Shown here: positions 1 through 7,067 of the stretch, piece by piece
Numbering within the stretch: the stretch's first letter is position 1
Layout: each line of letters begins with the position of its first letter
Made by a program: the position numbers and the translations under genes
The notes under the pieces: model-generated
Told to the model about the DNA's origin: nothing
Databases searched by the model: none
What the model saw: the letters and a program-made list of their open reading frames with translations, nothing else
DNA from: Rhodospirillales bacterium
GTDB lineage: Bacteria; Pseudomonadota; Alphaproteobacteria; Rhodospirillales; Casp-alpha2
NCBI GenBank assembly: GCA_023145215.1
Contig: JAGLED010000028.1
Location: forward strand, 1-33,318
DNA length: 33,318 nucleotides
Reading direction: 5' to 3'

Positions 1-419
1 CCGACGACATCATCAACGTCGCCGGGCACCGGCTTTCGACCGGCGGCATGGAGGAAGTACTGGCGTCGCATCCGGATGTTGCCGAGTGCGCCGTGATCGG
101 CGTCGACGATGAGATGAAGGGGCAGTTGCCGTTCGGTTTCCTGGTCTTGAAGGCCGGCGTCACGAAAGAACCCGAAGACATCGTCTCGGAGGTCGTGCAG
201 CTCGTGCGTCAGAAGATCGGCCCCGTGGCCGCTTTCAAACAGGCGACCGTCGTTCAGCGCCTGCCGAAGACACGCTCTGGCAAGATCCTGCGCGGCACCA
301 TGCAGTCCATCGCCGACAACAAGGCGTGGAAGATGCCGGCGACCATCGACGACCCGGTGATCCTGGACGAGATCACCGAAGCACTCGAAGAGTCCGGTTT
401 GGGCTCTGCCCGGAAGTGA
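1..419 (+). CDS. prpE: Propionyl-CoA synthetase, C-terminal fragment (5' end outside window)
   Basis: This is the 3' end of an acyl-CoA synthetase of the ANL (AMP-forming) superfamily; the frame is already open at base 3 and stops with TGA at 417-419. The first visible residues contain NVAGHRLSTGGMEE, the hinge and start of the mobile C-terminal domain. The Ser-Thr-Gly-containing form of this motif is more typical of propionate-CoA ligase (PrpE) than of acetyl-CoA synthetase. Near the end is PKTRSGKILR, which holds the catalytic lysine of the second half reaction, the target of protein acetylation in this family. The enzyme makes propionyl-CoA from propionate, ATP and CoA in the cytoplasm. 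The substrate assignment is inferred from the hinge motif, and acetate or another short acid remains possible. Confidence 0.8.
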   Translation, partial: DDIINVAGHRLSTGGMEEVLASHPDVAECAVIGVDDEMKGQLPFGFLVLKAGVTKEPEDIVSEVVQLVRQKIGPVAAFKQATVVQRLPKTRSGKILRGTMQSIADNKAWKMPATIDDPVILDEITEALEESGLGSARK

Positions 420-437
420 CCGACGCGGGCGAGGGGG

Positions 438-1712
438 TCAGCTCATGTTGTTGACGACCTCGCCCAGCGTTTCGGCGCGGCGGATCAATGTCAGTAAACT
501 ATTCGATGCACCTTTTTCGGCTGCATAGACGGCAAGGCGCGGCAGCGCGTTGTAGTCGAAGTGGTTCGAAAAATAATACGCGCCCGTGTCATAGACGACG
601 ACGTAATCGTCGGGTTCCAGCTTAGGCATCATCACTTTCTTGGCGACCAGATCGGCGGCGAAGCAGCAGGGGCCCGCGACGTCGGTTTCAACCACGTTTT
701 CGGTCCTGAGCTCGCCGTCGGGTTTGTAGCCTTCCGCACGGACAGGCCAGGACTCCGGTAGAAACGCCGTCCGCGTCATCACCTGCGCACCGGCATGCGT
801 GGTGGCGATGAAGCGGCCGCCCATCTCTTTCGTGTATTCGACGCGCGTGATCATGAAGCCGTTCTTGGCGGCGATGGCGCGTCCGAACTCGGTTTTCACC
901 TGATACTTGTCCGTGAACAGCACCGGCACGGCTTCTTTCAGAACGGCGGCGTATTCCGAGAACGTCGGCGTCACCTCATCCGATTTGAAGTTGACCGGCA
1001 GGCCGCCGCCAATGTCGATCCGCTCGATCTGCTGGGTGGCGGTCTGGGCGTTGATTTCCTCGCAGAGTTCCGTGATGACGGAAATGCCCTGCGCCATCAG
1101 CTCCAGCGGGCAGCCCTGCGATCCCGAGTGGGTGTGCATGGATTTCAGCCACGGACGCTCGGTATAGATCTGCTTCAGTCTATCGCGGTTGTTGCCGTCC
1201 GCGAGGGCGTAGCCGAACTTGGATGTGCTGGTCGCGGTGCTGGTGGAACTGATCTTGCCCGATCCAATCTGCGGATTGACGCGAAAACCGATCACCGCGT
1301 CGGTATCCGGGTACTCTTTGATCAGCTCATCGACGCGCGCCAGTTCCTGTTCGTTGTCGAGGTTGAACGAGATCCCGTCCTGTAGGCAACGCCGGAGGTC
1401 GGCCCTGGTCTTGGCCGGTGAATCGAAGATGATCCGGTCGGCCGAGAACCCGGCGGAGACGGCGAGTTCAAGCTCGCCCGGGCTCGCCACTTCGGCGCCG
1501 ATGCCGAGTTGCTGAAGCCTGATCAGTACGTTTCTGAGTGCGTTCGCCTTGACTGCGAACGTGTGATAGAAGTTCGGCGAGAACGCGGATTTCAGGTCGT
1601 CGACCGTGGCTGACAGGCCGTCGAAGTCCATGACGCCGATGGCGGTGGTGTCGCCGTCGACGATACCGTGACGGATCGCTTCGATCAGTGCTTCCTGCTG
1701 AATTTTCATCAT
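438..1712 (-). CDS. Fold-type III PLP-dependent decarboxylase (DAP/ornithine/arginine decarboxylase group 2)
   Basis: 424-residue enzyme of the alanine-racemase-fold decarboxylase family, related to LysA and carboxynorspermidine decarboxylase. Visible landmarks are FAVKAN with the PLP lysine near residue 55, HTHSGSQG, the phosphate-binding GGGLPVNF, EFGRA, the AGPCC...D segment with the catalytic cysteine of the partner subunit near 349-350, and a C-terminal YDTGAYYFSNHFDYN that closes the site. The start at 1712 is chosen because an AGGGGGG ribosome site lies just upstream; an in-frame ATG at 1775 has no such site. Between barrel strands there is an unusual Ser/Thr-rich loop (ISSTSTATSTSKFG). 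The gene does not sit with dapF or other lysine genes and is divergent from an SDR gene, so the true substrate cannot be assigned. It could be a diaminopimelate decarboxylase paralogue or act on another diamino acid. Confidence 0.85.
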   Translation of the reverse strand: MMKIQQEALIEAIRHGIVDGDTTAIGVMDFDGLSATVDDLKSAFSPNFYHTFAVKANALRNVLIRLQQLGIGAEVASPGELELAVSAGFSADRIIFDSPAKTRADLRRCLQDGISFNLDNEQELARVDELIKEYPDTDAVIGFRVNPQIGSGKISSTSTATSTSKFGYALADGNNRDRLKQIYTERPWLKSMHTHSGSQGCPLELMAQGISVITELCEEINAQTATQQIERIDIGGGLPVNFKSDEVTPTFSEYAAVLKEAVPVLFTDKYQVKTEFGRAIAAKNGFMITRVEYTKEMGGRFIATTHAGAQVMTRTAFLPESWPVRAEGYKPDGELRTENVVETDVAGPCCFAADLVAKKVMMPKLEPDDYVVVYDTGAYYFSNHFDYNALPRLAVYAAEKGASNSLLTLIRRAETLGEVVNNMS

Positions 1713-1822
1713 TTGCCCCCCTGAAGGCTTTTTCATTCTGCAATTAGGAATGTTATACACCCTTGAACAAAGCAAATCACCGGACTTGAAACGGCCGGAG
1801 ACCGGCCGGCAAAGGAGTTGTC

Positions 1823-2593
1823 ATGCGGTTGAAGGACAAGGTCTGCATCGTCACAGGGGCGGCGCAGGGAATTGGCGAGGCCTGTGCGCTGCGTTTTGCG
1901 CGCGAGGGGGCGAAGGTGGTCGTTTCCGACATCCAGGACGGCAAGGGCGAGGGCGTGGCCGCCAAGATCCGCAAGGACGGTGGCGAGGCGATGTATTTTT
2001 CCTGCGACGTTTCGAAGAAATCCGATTGCGACGATCTGGTCGCCGCGGCCGTCGAGGCCTATGGCCAGGTCGATGTCATGCTCGCCAACGCCGCGATCCT
2101 GATCGCCAAGGACTTTCTCGATCTGACGGAGGAAGACTGGAACAACACCCTGAACGTGAACTTGACCGGGTTCTTCTACGCCGGCCAATCGGCGGCCAAG
2201 CAGATGGTGAAGCAGGGCTTCGGTTCCATCGTCAACATGTCGTCGGTGAACGCCGTCATGGCGATTCCGGTGGCGCTGCCCTACACCGTCTGCAAGGGGG
2301 GCGTGCTTCAACTGACCAAGGCGATGGCGTTGTCGCTGGCGCCGCACGGCATTCGTGTAAATGCTGTCGGTCCCGGCACCATTGCCACCGAAATGGGGAA
2401 GACGATGATGGCCGACGACGCGGCGCGCCGCCGCGTACTGTCGCGCACGCCGCTCGGACGTCCCGGCGAACCGGACGAAGTCGCCTCCGTCTGCGTATTC
2501 CTGGCTTCCGACGACGCCAGTTACGTCACCGGGGAAACGGTCTATTGCGACGGCGGCCGTTTGCCGCAGAACTACCCCGTCAACGTCGATTAA
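1823..2593 (+). CDS. SDR-family NAD(P)-dependent oxidoreductase
   Basis: 256-residue classical short-chain dehydrogenase, the usual length. It shows the nucleotide motif TGAAQGIGEA at 11-20, the NAA motif near 89-91, the catalytic Ser at 140-141 and the YxxxK pair Tyr154/Lys158 (YTVCK), then the PG...T segment after the active site. The Asp after the second strand (VVVSDIQ) suggests NAD rather than NADP preference, which is an inference. A strong AAAGGAG site precedes the ATG at 1823. It is 25 bases upstream of the aspartate aminotransferase gene, so the two are probably co-transcribed, and it diverges from the PLP decarboxylase. The substrate is not readable; it resembles FabG/glucose dehydrogenase-type members. 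Confidence 0.9.
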   Translation: MRLKDKVCIVTGAAQGIGEACALRFAREGAKVVVSDIQDGKGEGVAAKIRKDGGEAMYFSCDVSKKSDCDDLVAAAVEAYGQVDVMLANAAILIAKDFLDLTEEDWNNTLNVNLTGFFYAGQSAAKQMVKQGFGSIVNMSSVNAVMAIPVALPYTVCKGGVLQLTKAMALSLAPHGIRVNAVGPGTIATEMGKTMMADDAARRRVLSRTPLGRPGEPDEVASVCVFLASDDASYVTGETVYCDGGRLPQNYPVNVD

Positions 2594-2618
2594 GTACGAA
2601 CAAGAAAAGGAATTGGAT

Positions 2619-3893
2619 ATGGATCTCACCCAAGCCGACAAGGACGCCGTCAGCGCGCGCCACAAGGACGCCGCCGCACGGATGGACCAACTCCGGGGCC
2701 GCAACCTGAGCCTCGATATGACACGCGGCAAGCCCTCGCCGGAACAGCTCGACTTGGCGGACGATCTGCTGACCTGCGTCACGCACGGCGAGACCAAATC
2801 GGAAGACGGCACCGATCTCAGGAACTACGGCGGGCTCGCCGGTATTCCGGAAGCGCGCCGCCTGTTTGCGGCGTTTCTGGGCACCGAGCCCGACCGGGTG
2901 ATCGTCGGCGGCAATTCCAGCCTGACCATGATGTGGGACGTGCTTGCCAACGCCATGTCGTTCGGCATGCCGGACGGCGATGGCCCGTGGCGCGATCAGG
3001 CGCCGAAGTTCATCTGCCCGGTGCCGGGATACGACCGGCACTTCGCGATCTGTGAACGGCTCGGGATCGAGATGATCAACGTCGAGATGACGCCGGACGG
3101 CCCGGATCTGGACGCGGTGCGCGCCCTGGTCGCCGAAGACGCATCGGTGAAAGGCATCTGGTGCGTGCCGAAATATTCCAACCCGTCGGGTGAGACCTAC
3201 ACCGACGAAACGGTCGAGGCATTGGCTTCTATGCCGGCCGCCGCCAAGGATTTCCGCATCATGTGGGACAACGCCTACGCCGTGCACCATCTGGGGAACG
3301 GCCCGGCCAGCCTGAGCGACATTTTGACGGCGTGCGAGAAGGCGGGGAACGACAACCGGGCCATCGTCTTCGGCTCGACCTCCAAGATCACCCATGCCGG
3401 CGCCGGTGTCGCCGTGATGGCGTCCAGCCCCGATAACGTGAAGGATCATCTGGACAAGATCTTCTATGCCATGATCGGGCCGGACAAGATCAATCAGATG
3501 CGCCATGTCCGCTTCTTCAAGGACATGAACGGCATTCTCGAGCACATGAAAAAGCATGCCGAACTGGTGGCGCCGAAATTTGCCGCGGTCGACGAAGCGC
3601 TGGAAAAAGCGCTTGGCGGGACGGGCCTTGCTACCTGGACGAAGCCCGAGGGTGGTTATTTCGTCAGCGTCGACGTGCTCGACGGGTGTGCGAAGAAGAT
3701 CATCAAGCGCTGCGCGGACGCGGGTGTAAAGATTACGCCGGCGGGCGCGACGTACCCGTACGGTAAGGATCCGCATGACCGCAACATCCGGATCGCGCCG
3801 ACGTTACCGAGTGTCGACGAGATCAAGGTGGCGATGACGGTGCTGACGGCGGCGATCGAGGAGGTCTGCACCGAAAAGCTGCTGGAAAGCTGA
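2619..3893 (+). CDS. Aspartate aminotransferase, class Ic (MocR-like fold, PF12897 type)
   Basis: 424-residue fold-type I PLP aminotransferase. The LDMTRGKPSPEQLDL opening, PKYSNPSGETY, the MWDNAYAVHH segment with the PLP aspartate, and GSTSKITHAGAG with the Schiff-base lysine near 256 are hallmarks of the short-branch aspartate aminotransferase Ic group typified by Corynebacterium AspT. It should interconvert aspartate and 2-oxoglutarate with oxaloacetate and glutamate in the cytoplasm. A TTG two codons upstream (2613) is possible, but the AAAAGG site at 2605-2610 is better placed for the ATG at 2619. It follows the SDR gene by 25 bases in the same direction. No DNA-binding wHTH domain is present, so it is an enzyme and not a MocR regulator. 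Confidence 0.88.
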   Translation: MDLTQADKDAVSARHKDAAARMDQLRGRNLSLDMTRGKPSPEQLDLADDLLTCVTHGETKSEDGTDLRNYGGLAGIPEARRLFAAFLGTEPDRVIVGGNSSLTMMWDVLANAMSFGMPDGDGPWRDQAPKFICPVPGYDRHFAICERLGIEMINVEMTPDGPDLDAVRALVAEDASVKGIWCVPKYSNPSGETYTDETVEALASMPAAAKDFRIMWDNAYAVHHLGNGPASLSDILTACEKAGNDNRAIVFGSTSKITHAGAGVAVMASSPDNVKDHLDKIFYAMIGPDKINQMRHVRFFKDMNGILEHMKKHAELVAPKFAAVDEALEKALGGTGLATWTKPEGGYFVSVDVLDGCAKKIIKRCADAGVKITPAGATYPYGKDPHDRNIRIAPTLPSVDEIKVAMTVLTAAIEEVCTEKLLES

Positions 3894-3914
3894 TCGAAAC
3901 TACAACAATTAATG

Positions 3915-3988
3915 TGAGAATCCTTTTCTCAGCGGGAATGAAACGTTAGGTTTTCCGCGGGGGATTCAGCAGGGCGGCAAGGCCCTGC
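3915..3988 (+). other. Two hairpins between the aminotransferase and cytochrome genes
   Basis: The 122-base gap 3894-4015 holds two perfect stem-loops: a 6-bp stem at 3915-3920/3926-3931 and a 7-bp stem at 3969-3975/3982-3988. Neither is followed by a T run, so they are not convincing intrinsic terminators. They may shape the leader of the cytochrome mRNA or act as processing sites; this is inference. Confidence 0.35.
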
Positions 3989-4015
3989 AAACGTGACTGG
4001 AAAAGGTTTGGTATC

Positions 4016-4399
4016 ATGAAACTGACAAATATTTTCTTTGGATGTATCGCGTCTTGCGCCGTCGCCGTGGCGATCCTGCCGGGCACGGCGTCCGCTGCCG
4101 ACGGCGAGAAGGTCTTCAACAAGTGCAAGGCCTGCCACACGGTTGAGGCCGGAAAGCACCGTGTCGGTCCGTCGCTGGCAGGCGTGGTCGGCCGCAAGGC
4201 CGGTACGGCTGAGGGCTATAATCGCTACAAAGGCCTCAAGGGTGCCGACTGGGTGTGGACCGAGGATGAACTGATGGCCTACCTCGAGAACCCGACCAAG
4301 TACACACAGGACAAGACTGGCAACCGGTCGCTGATGAACCTGAAACTGCCCAAGGAAGATGAGCGTAAGGCGGTCATCGAATACCTGAAAAAGCACTGA
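4016..4399 (+). CDS. Small periplasmic c-type cytochrome (cytochrome c2-like)
   Basis: 127 residues with a Sec signal peptide cleaved after TASA near residue 27, then a single class I cytochrome c domain. The haem site is CKACH at 37-41, followed by the family glycine/proline stretch HRVGPSLAGVVGRKAG, a YTQDKTGN segment and SLMNLKL, whose Met107 is the likely sixth ligand. A C-terminal helix (ERKAVIEYLKKH) closes the domain. It should carry single electrons in the periplasm between the bc1 complex and an oxidase or reductase. The Met region differs from the usual PGTKM form. A GGAAAAGG ribosome site precedes the ATG. The gene ends at a strong intrinsic terminator, so it is a short transcript of its own or a readthrough from the aminotransferase. 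Confidence 0.88.
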   Translation: MKLTNIFFGCIASCAVAVAILPGTASAADGEKVFNKCKACHTVEAGKHRVGPSLAGVVGRKAGTAEGYNRYKGLKGADWVWTEDELMAYLENPTKYTQDKTGNRSLMNLKLPKEDERKAVIEYLKKH

Positions 4400-4420
4400 C
4401 GCAGTTTCGTTCGACAAATA

Positions 4421-4452
4421 AAAACGGCCGATCCCGGATCGGCCGTTTTTTT
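4421..4452. terminator. Bidirectional intrinsic terminator between cytochrome c and trcR
   Basis: Perfect 9-bp GC stem at 4425-4433 and 4437-4445 with a 3-base loop, flanked by A4 on the left and T7 on the right, so it can end transcripts arriving from both convergent genes. Confidence 0.9.
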
Positions 4453-4474
4453 ATGCTCGGTACCAGTCGGGGGA

Positions 4475-5110
4475 TCAGCTCTCGCTGCCGCTCTCCCCGG
4501 TGCTCGTGCTCGGCACGTCCATCTGCGGCGGGGCCGCGATCGGCGCGTCGGACGTTGCTGTATCGGATTTTGGCGCATGCACGGTCTTGGAGCGCGCCCG
4601 CGCGACGGCGACTGCTTTTTCAAGGTCGGTGGCAGCGCAAAGGCCGAGCCCGACCGGGTTTTCCGCCTTGATGTTGGGTGAGTTCCAGTGCGACCGGTCA
4701 CGGACCGAGGTGATTGTCGGCTTGGTCGTGCCGATCAGTTTGGAAATCTGGGCATCCGACAGTTCCGGGTAGTTTTTCACCAGCCAGGAAATGGCGTTCG
4801 GACGGTCGCCGCGCTTAGACACCGGGGTGTAGCGGGCGCCTTTCTGGCGGACCTTCGGCTGCGGGATATTCGGCTTCACCATTTGCAGCACCGCGTTCGG
4901 GTCGCCTTCGCAGCGCTCGACTTCTTCGGCGGTCAGCGCGCCCGCCTTGACGGGATCGAGACCCTGCATGCCGACGGCCACGTCACCGTCGGCGATCGCC
5001 TGAACCTCGAGCTCGTGCAAGCCGCAGAATTCGGCGATCTGCTTGAAGGTGAGCGTCGTATTGTCGACGAGCCAAACGGCAGTACCCTTTGGCATCAATG
5101 GATGCGCCAT
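4475..5110 (-). CDS. trcR: Cell-cycle transcriptional regulator TrcR (DUF1013)
   Basis: 211-residue protein of the alphaproteobacterial DUF1013/TrcR family. The N-terminal part (MPKGTAVWLVDNTTLTFKQIAEFCGLHELEVQAIADG) contains one helix-turn-helix-like segment, and the middle (NAISWLVKNYPELSDAQISKLIGTTKPTI) has a second one. The C-terminal 50 residues are Ala/Pro/Ser/Thr-rich and probably disordered. TrcR is known in Caulobacter as a conserved factor in cell-cycle transcription; the protein would act in the cytoplasm on DNA or RNA polymerase. It has its own sigma70 promoter upstream and converges on the cytochrome gene across a shared terminator. A TTTCCTCTC stretch on the plus strand gives a GAGAGGAAAG ribosome site ahead of the ATG. 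Confidence 0.9.
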   Translation of the reverse strand: MAHPLMPKGTAVWLVDNTTLTFKQIAEFCGLHELEVQAIADGDVAVGMQGLDPVKAGALTAEEVERCEGDPNAVLQMVKPNIPQPKVRQKGARYTPVSKRGDRPNAISWLVKNYPELSDAQISKLIGTTKPTITSVRDRSHWNSPNIKAENPVGLGLCAATDLEKAVAVARARSKTVHAPKSDTATSDAPIAAPPQMDVPSTSTGESGSES

Positions 5111-5172
5111 AACACTTTCCTCTCGAACATCAGGGATTGACCGGATGGCACTCCGGTTAAAACTCGGCGCCT

Positions 5173-5201
5173 TTATAAACGCACGGTTGGTCCCGGGTCA
5201 A
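5173..5201 (-). promoter_or_regulatory. Sigma70-type promoter of trcR
   Basis: On the minus strand TTGACC (5201-5196) and TTATAA (5178-5173) are separated by exactly 17 bases and lie about 60-90 bases upstream of the trcR start. Both hexamers are close to consensus, which is rare in this GC-rich window. Confidence 0.65.
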
Positions 5202-5228
5202 AGCCTCATCGCGCTTTTTTACATGCGA

Positions 5229-6227
5229 TCAGCCGGTGATTTTGAGCATGATCTTGCCGATATGCGCATTACTTTCCATCAGTTCGTGCGCCTGAGCGGC
5301 TTCGTTAAGGCTGAAAACCTTGTGGATCACCGGTTTTACGCGTCCGGCCTCAATTAGCGGCCACACCACCTTCTTGAGTTCGCGGGCAATTTCGCCTTTA
5401 CGTTCAATAGATTGTGAACGAAGCGTCGAGCCCGTCAGGGTCAGTCTTTTGAGCATTAAGGGCATGAAATTGACCTCGACCTTGGGGCCACGCAGGAACG
5501 CGATATTGACGATCCGGGCGTCCGGCGCACTGGCCTTGATGTTTTTTTCGATGTAATCGCCGCCGACCATGTCGAGGATCACGTTAACGCCGCCCTTGCT
5601 GAATTCCTTGGCGGCGGCGACGAAGTCCTCTTCGCGGTAATTGACGGCCCGTTCGGCACCCAGATCCAGACACGCCTGGCATTTTTCGGCGCTGCCGGCG
5701 GTAGCCATCACACGCGAGCCCAATTGCGAGGCAATCTGGATGGCGGTCGTGCCGATCCCGCTTGACCCGCCATGCACCAGAAGCGCCTCGCCGGGCGTCA
5801 GGTGGCCGCGCTCGAACACGTTGGTCCAGACCGTCATGCAGGTCTCGGGCAACGCCGCCGCCTCGACGATCGAAAGACCGGCGGGGACGGGGAGAACCTG
5901 CGGGACAGGCGCGCATACGTATTCGGCATAACCGCCGCCGGCGACGAGCGCGCAAACCTTGTCACCGGCCGTGAAACCCGCAACCCCTTCGCCCAGAGCG
6001 ACAACCTCGCCCGCAACTTCAAGCCCGGGAATGTCGGTCACGCCCTCGGGGGGCGCGTAGTGGCCCTGACGCTGGACGCAGTCCGGACGGTTGACGCCCG
6101 CCGCTTCGATCCGGATCAGGACCTCGCCTTCGGCAGGCGAGGGCACTGGCCGGGTCGTCGGCTTGAGAACCGCCGGGCCGCCGGGTTCCGTGATTTCGAT
6201 GCAGTTCATTTCGGTGGGGATGCTCAT
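5229..6227 (-). CDS. NAD(P)H:quinone oxidoreductase, zinc-free MDR family (PIG3-like)
   Basis: 332-residue medium-chain dehydrogenase/reductase, full length for the family. An N-terminal GroES-like domain (about 10-120) carries GVNRPDCVQRQGHY, which lacks the zinc ligands of alcohol dehydrogenases. The Rossmann part has HGGSSGIGTTAIQIA near 153-167, the AxxGxxG-type NADPH loop of QOR enzymes. The C-terminal IHKVFSLNEAAQAHELMES is the closing family motif. The enzyme should reduce quinones with NADPH in the cytoplasm and was probably recruited for oxidative stress or detoxification. A GAGAAG site precedes the ATG. The gene is divergent from a DUF1192 gene and lies upstream of trcR on the same strand, but trcR has its own promoter, so co-regulation is not implied. 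Confidence 0.9.
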   Translation of the reverse strand: MSIPTEMNCIEITEPGGPAVLKPTTRPVPSPAEGEVLIRIEAAGVNRPDCVQRQGHYAPPEGVTDIPGLEVAGEVVALGEGVAGFTAGDKVCALVAGGGYAEYVCAPVPQVLPVPAGLSIVEAAALPETCMTVWTNVFERGHLTPGEALLVHGGSSGIGTTAIQIASQLGSRVMATAGSAEKCQACLDLGAERAVNYREEDFVAAAKEFSKGGVNVILDMVGGDYIEKNIKASAPDARIVNIAFLRGPKVEVNFMPLMLKRLTLTGSTLRSQSIERKGEIARELKKVVWPLIEAGRVKPVIHKVFSLNEAAQAHELMESNAHIGKIMLKITG

Positions 6228-6321
6228 GTTTTCGCTTCTCGGTCAGTGTTGGTCGTCGGCGGGGCTTGTTTCCAAGGCCGCGTCTCTTTTAACATTCCGC
6301 CCCGGCAATTGGGAGGGGCAG

Positions 6322-6504
6322 ATGGATACTGACGATCTGGAACCGAAGAACAAGCAGGCGCCGAAGAAAGACCTCGACGTCATGTCGATCGAGGCCCTCG
6401 GTGAATATATCGGGGAACTGGAAGCAGAGATCGAACGCGTGCGCGCCGCCATCAAGCTCAAGGAAGAGGCGCGCCAGGGCGCGGAGTCCTTCTTCAAACG
6501 CTAG
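6322..6504 (+). CDS. DUF1192 small coiled-coil protein
   Basis: 60-residue acidic/basic protein. The core MSIEALGEYIGELEAEIERV...IKLKEEARQGAESFF is the alphaproteobacterial DUF1192 pattern: a short helix pair with a heptad rhythm and an aromatic-ended tail. The start at 6322 is chosen because GGGAGGGG lies 6 bases upstream, while the open frame extends further without another good site. Function is unknown; the family is cytoplasmic and usually a single small gene. It converges with the small membrane-protein gene, with 4 bases between stops. Confidence 0.85.
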   Translation: MDTDDLEPKNKQAPKKDLDVMSIEALGEYIGELEAEIERVRAAIKLKEEARQGAESFFKR

Positions 6505-6508
6505 ACGG

Positions 6509-6721
6509 TCATGCCCGCCGGCCACGCCGGGTCATGAACATGATCCAACCGATCGGGCCCAGAAATAGCACGATGACGAGCCAGCCGATGCGCGGGCTGA
6601 ACGGGCAGCGCGAGCCTGCGGGCATGCGCCATGGCCCGGCGGACGGGCTCAGCGCAACGTGCAGTATCGGAAGCAGAAAGCCGACGATCAGAATCGTCCA
6701 TGCGGCCCAAACCGGTAACAA
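6509..6721 (-). CDS. Small two-helix membrane protein, PLDc_N-like
   Basis: 70-residue protein with two hydrophobic segments: residues about 5-25 and about 45-63. The second has the RIGWLVIVLFLGPIGWIMF pattern seen in phospholipase D-nuclease N-terminal (PLDc_N) membrane hairpins. A basic RRGRR tail follows, which by the positive-inside rule sits in the cytoplasm. The start is TTG at 6719-6721, supported by an AAGGAGA ribosome site 4 bases before it; no ATG fits. A CtrA-like TTAA-N7-TTAA box lies about 58 bases upstream. The function is unknown. The domain alone, without a catalytic PLD part, is common in small bacterial membrane proteins. Confidence 0.7.
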   Translation of the reverse strand: MLPVWAAWTILIVGFLLPILHVALSPSAGPWRMPAGSRCPFSPRIGWLVIVLFLGPIGWIMFMTRRGRRA

Positions 6722-6778
6722 ATCGTCTCCTTACACCGCGAAACCGCGGAGAATCGACCATGGCTAGTCGGATAGATA

Positions 6779-6793
6779 TTAAATCAAAATTAA
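6779..6793. promoter_or_regulatory. CtrA-like binding box TTAA-N7-TTAA
   Basis: TTAA at 6779-6782 and 6790-6793 with exactly 7 bases between them, matching the full CtrA consensus of alphaproteobacteria. It lies about 58 bases upstream of the TTG start of the minus-strand PLDc_N-like gene, a usual distance for a CtrA-controlled promoter. Function is inferred, and the local AT-richness raises the chance of coincidence. Confidence 0.4.
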
Positions 6794-6852
6794 CGCCTCA
6801 AGAATACGCTTCAGAGGTGGTATCGGGCCACCCGATACACACTTTGACGCCT

Positions 6853-6998
6853 CCCTGTAAAACTCGCCGCCCCTTCGGGGGCGGTCTTTTTCGTTCATAT
6901 GTGTGAGAAAATATCAAGCAAAAGACCCGCTTGACGCGGGGCAAAGCTCCCGCTTTAATTCTGTCACAAATAAAAAATTGCTGGCGAGTTTTACAGGG
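6853..6998. repeat. 16-bp perfect inverted repeat with 114-base spacer
   Basis: CCCTGTAAAACTCGCC at 6853-6868 recurs in inverse orientation at 6983-6998. Next to it GCCTCAA (6795-6801) and TTGAGGC (6999-7005) are also complementary. Between the arms lie a plus-strand terminator and smaller hairpins. The arrangement resembles two inverted copies of a short transcript tail or the ends of a very small non-autonomous element. Confidence 0.6.
6867..6890 (+). terminator. Intrinsic terminator with UUCG loop
   Basis: CCGCCCC (6867-6873), TTCG tetraloop, GGGGCGG (6878-6884), then TCTTTTT. It is a strong plus-strand terminator although no confident plus-strand gene lies just upstream, which implies a short transcript starting after about 6720 or readthrough from the DUF1192 gene. 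Confidence 0.8.
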
Positions 6999-7015
6999 TT
7001 GAGGCAATTAAACGT

Positions 7016-7043
7016 GGGGGCTACCGGACATCCGGTGGCCCCC
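7016..7043. other. Strong hairpin in the leader of the first thioesterase gene
   Basis: 12-bp stem at 7016-7027 and 7032-7043 with one G-U pair and an ACAT loop, 24 bases before the start codon at 7068. No T run follows on either strand, so a terminator is unlikely. It may stabilise the mRNA 5' end or control translation. Confidence 0.5.
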
Positions 7044-7067
7044 AAAGTTATTAAGAAGAGGGGAAAG

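Larger units (their letters stand above)
6722..7067. other. Structured gene-poor stretch of 346 bases
   Basis: No confident gene. It is visibly richer in A and T than its neighbours and holds several structures: a TTAA-N7-TTAA box at 6779-6793; a perfect 8-bp hairpin at 6820-6838; a plus-strand terminator at 6867-6890; smaller hairpins at 6926-6940 and 6943-6956; a perfect 16-base inverted repeat at 6853-6868 and 6983-6998; and a 12-bp hairpin at 7016-7043 with one G-U pair. A 48-codon frame at 6760-6906 (ATG with GGAG 8 bases before it) runs through the terminator and is doubtful. A small RNA or a short peptide transcript ending at about 6890 would explain the terminator. Confidence 0.5.

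Noticed and set aside
2580-3776. 398-codon open frame antisense to the aspartate aminotransferase
   Set aside because: The sense product has complete family motifs, while the antisense one is Arg/His-rich with no domain.
6760-6906. 48-codon open frame beginning ATGGCTAGT with a GGAG site
   Set aside because: It runs through the terminator hairpin at 6867-6884, ends without a recognisable motif and overlaps the CtrA-like box. It is kept only as a possibility inside the structured stretch.
7016-7043. Intrinsic terminator before the first thioesterase gene
   Set aside because: The stem is strong but no T run follows it on either strand.
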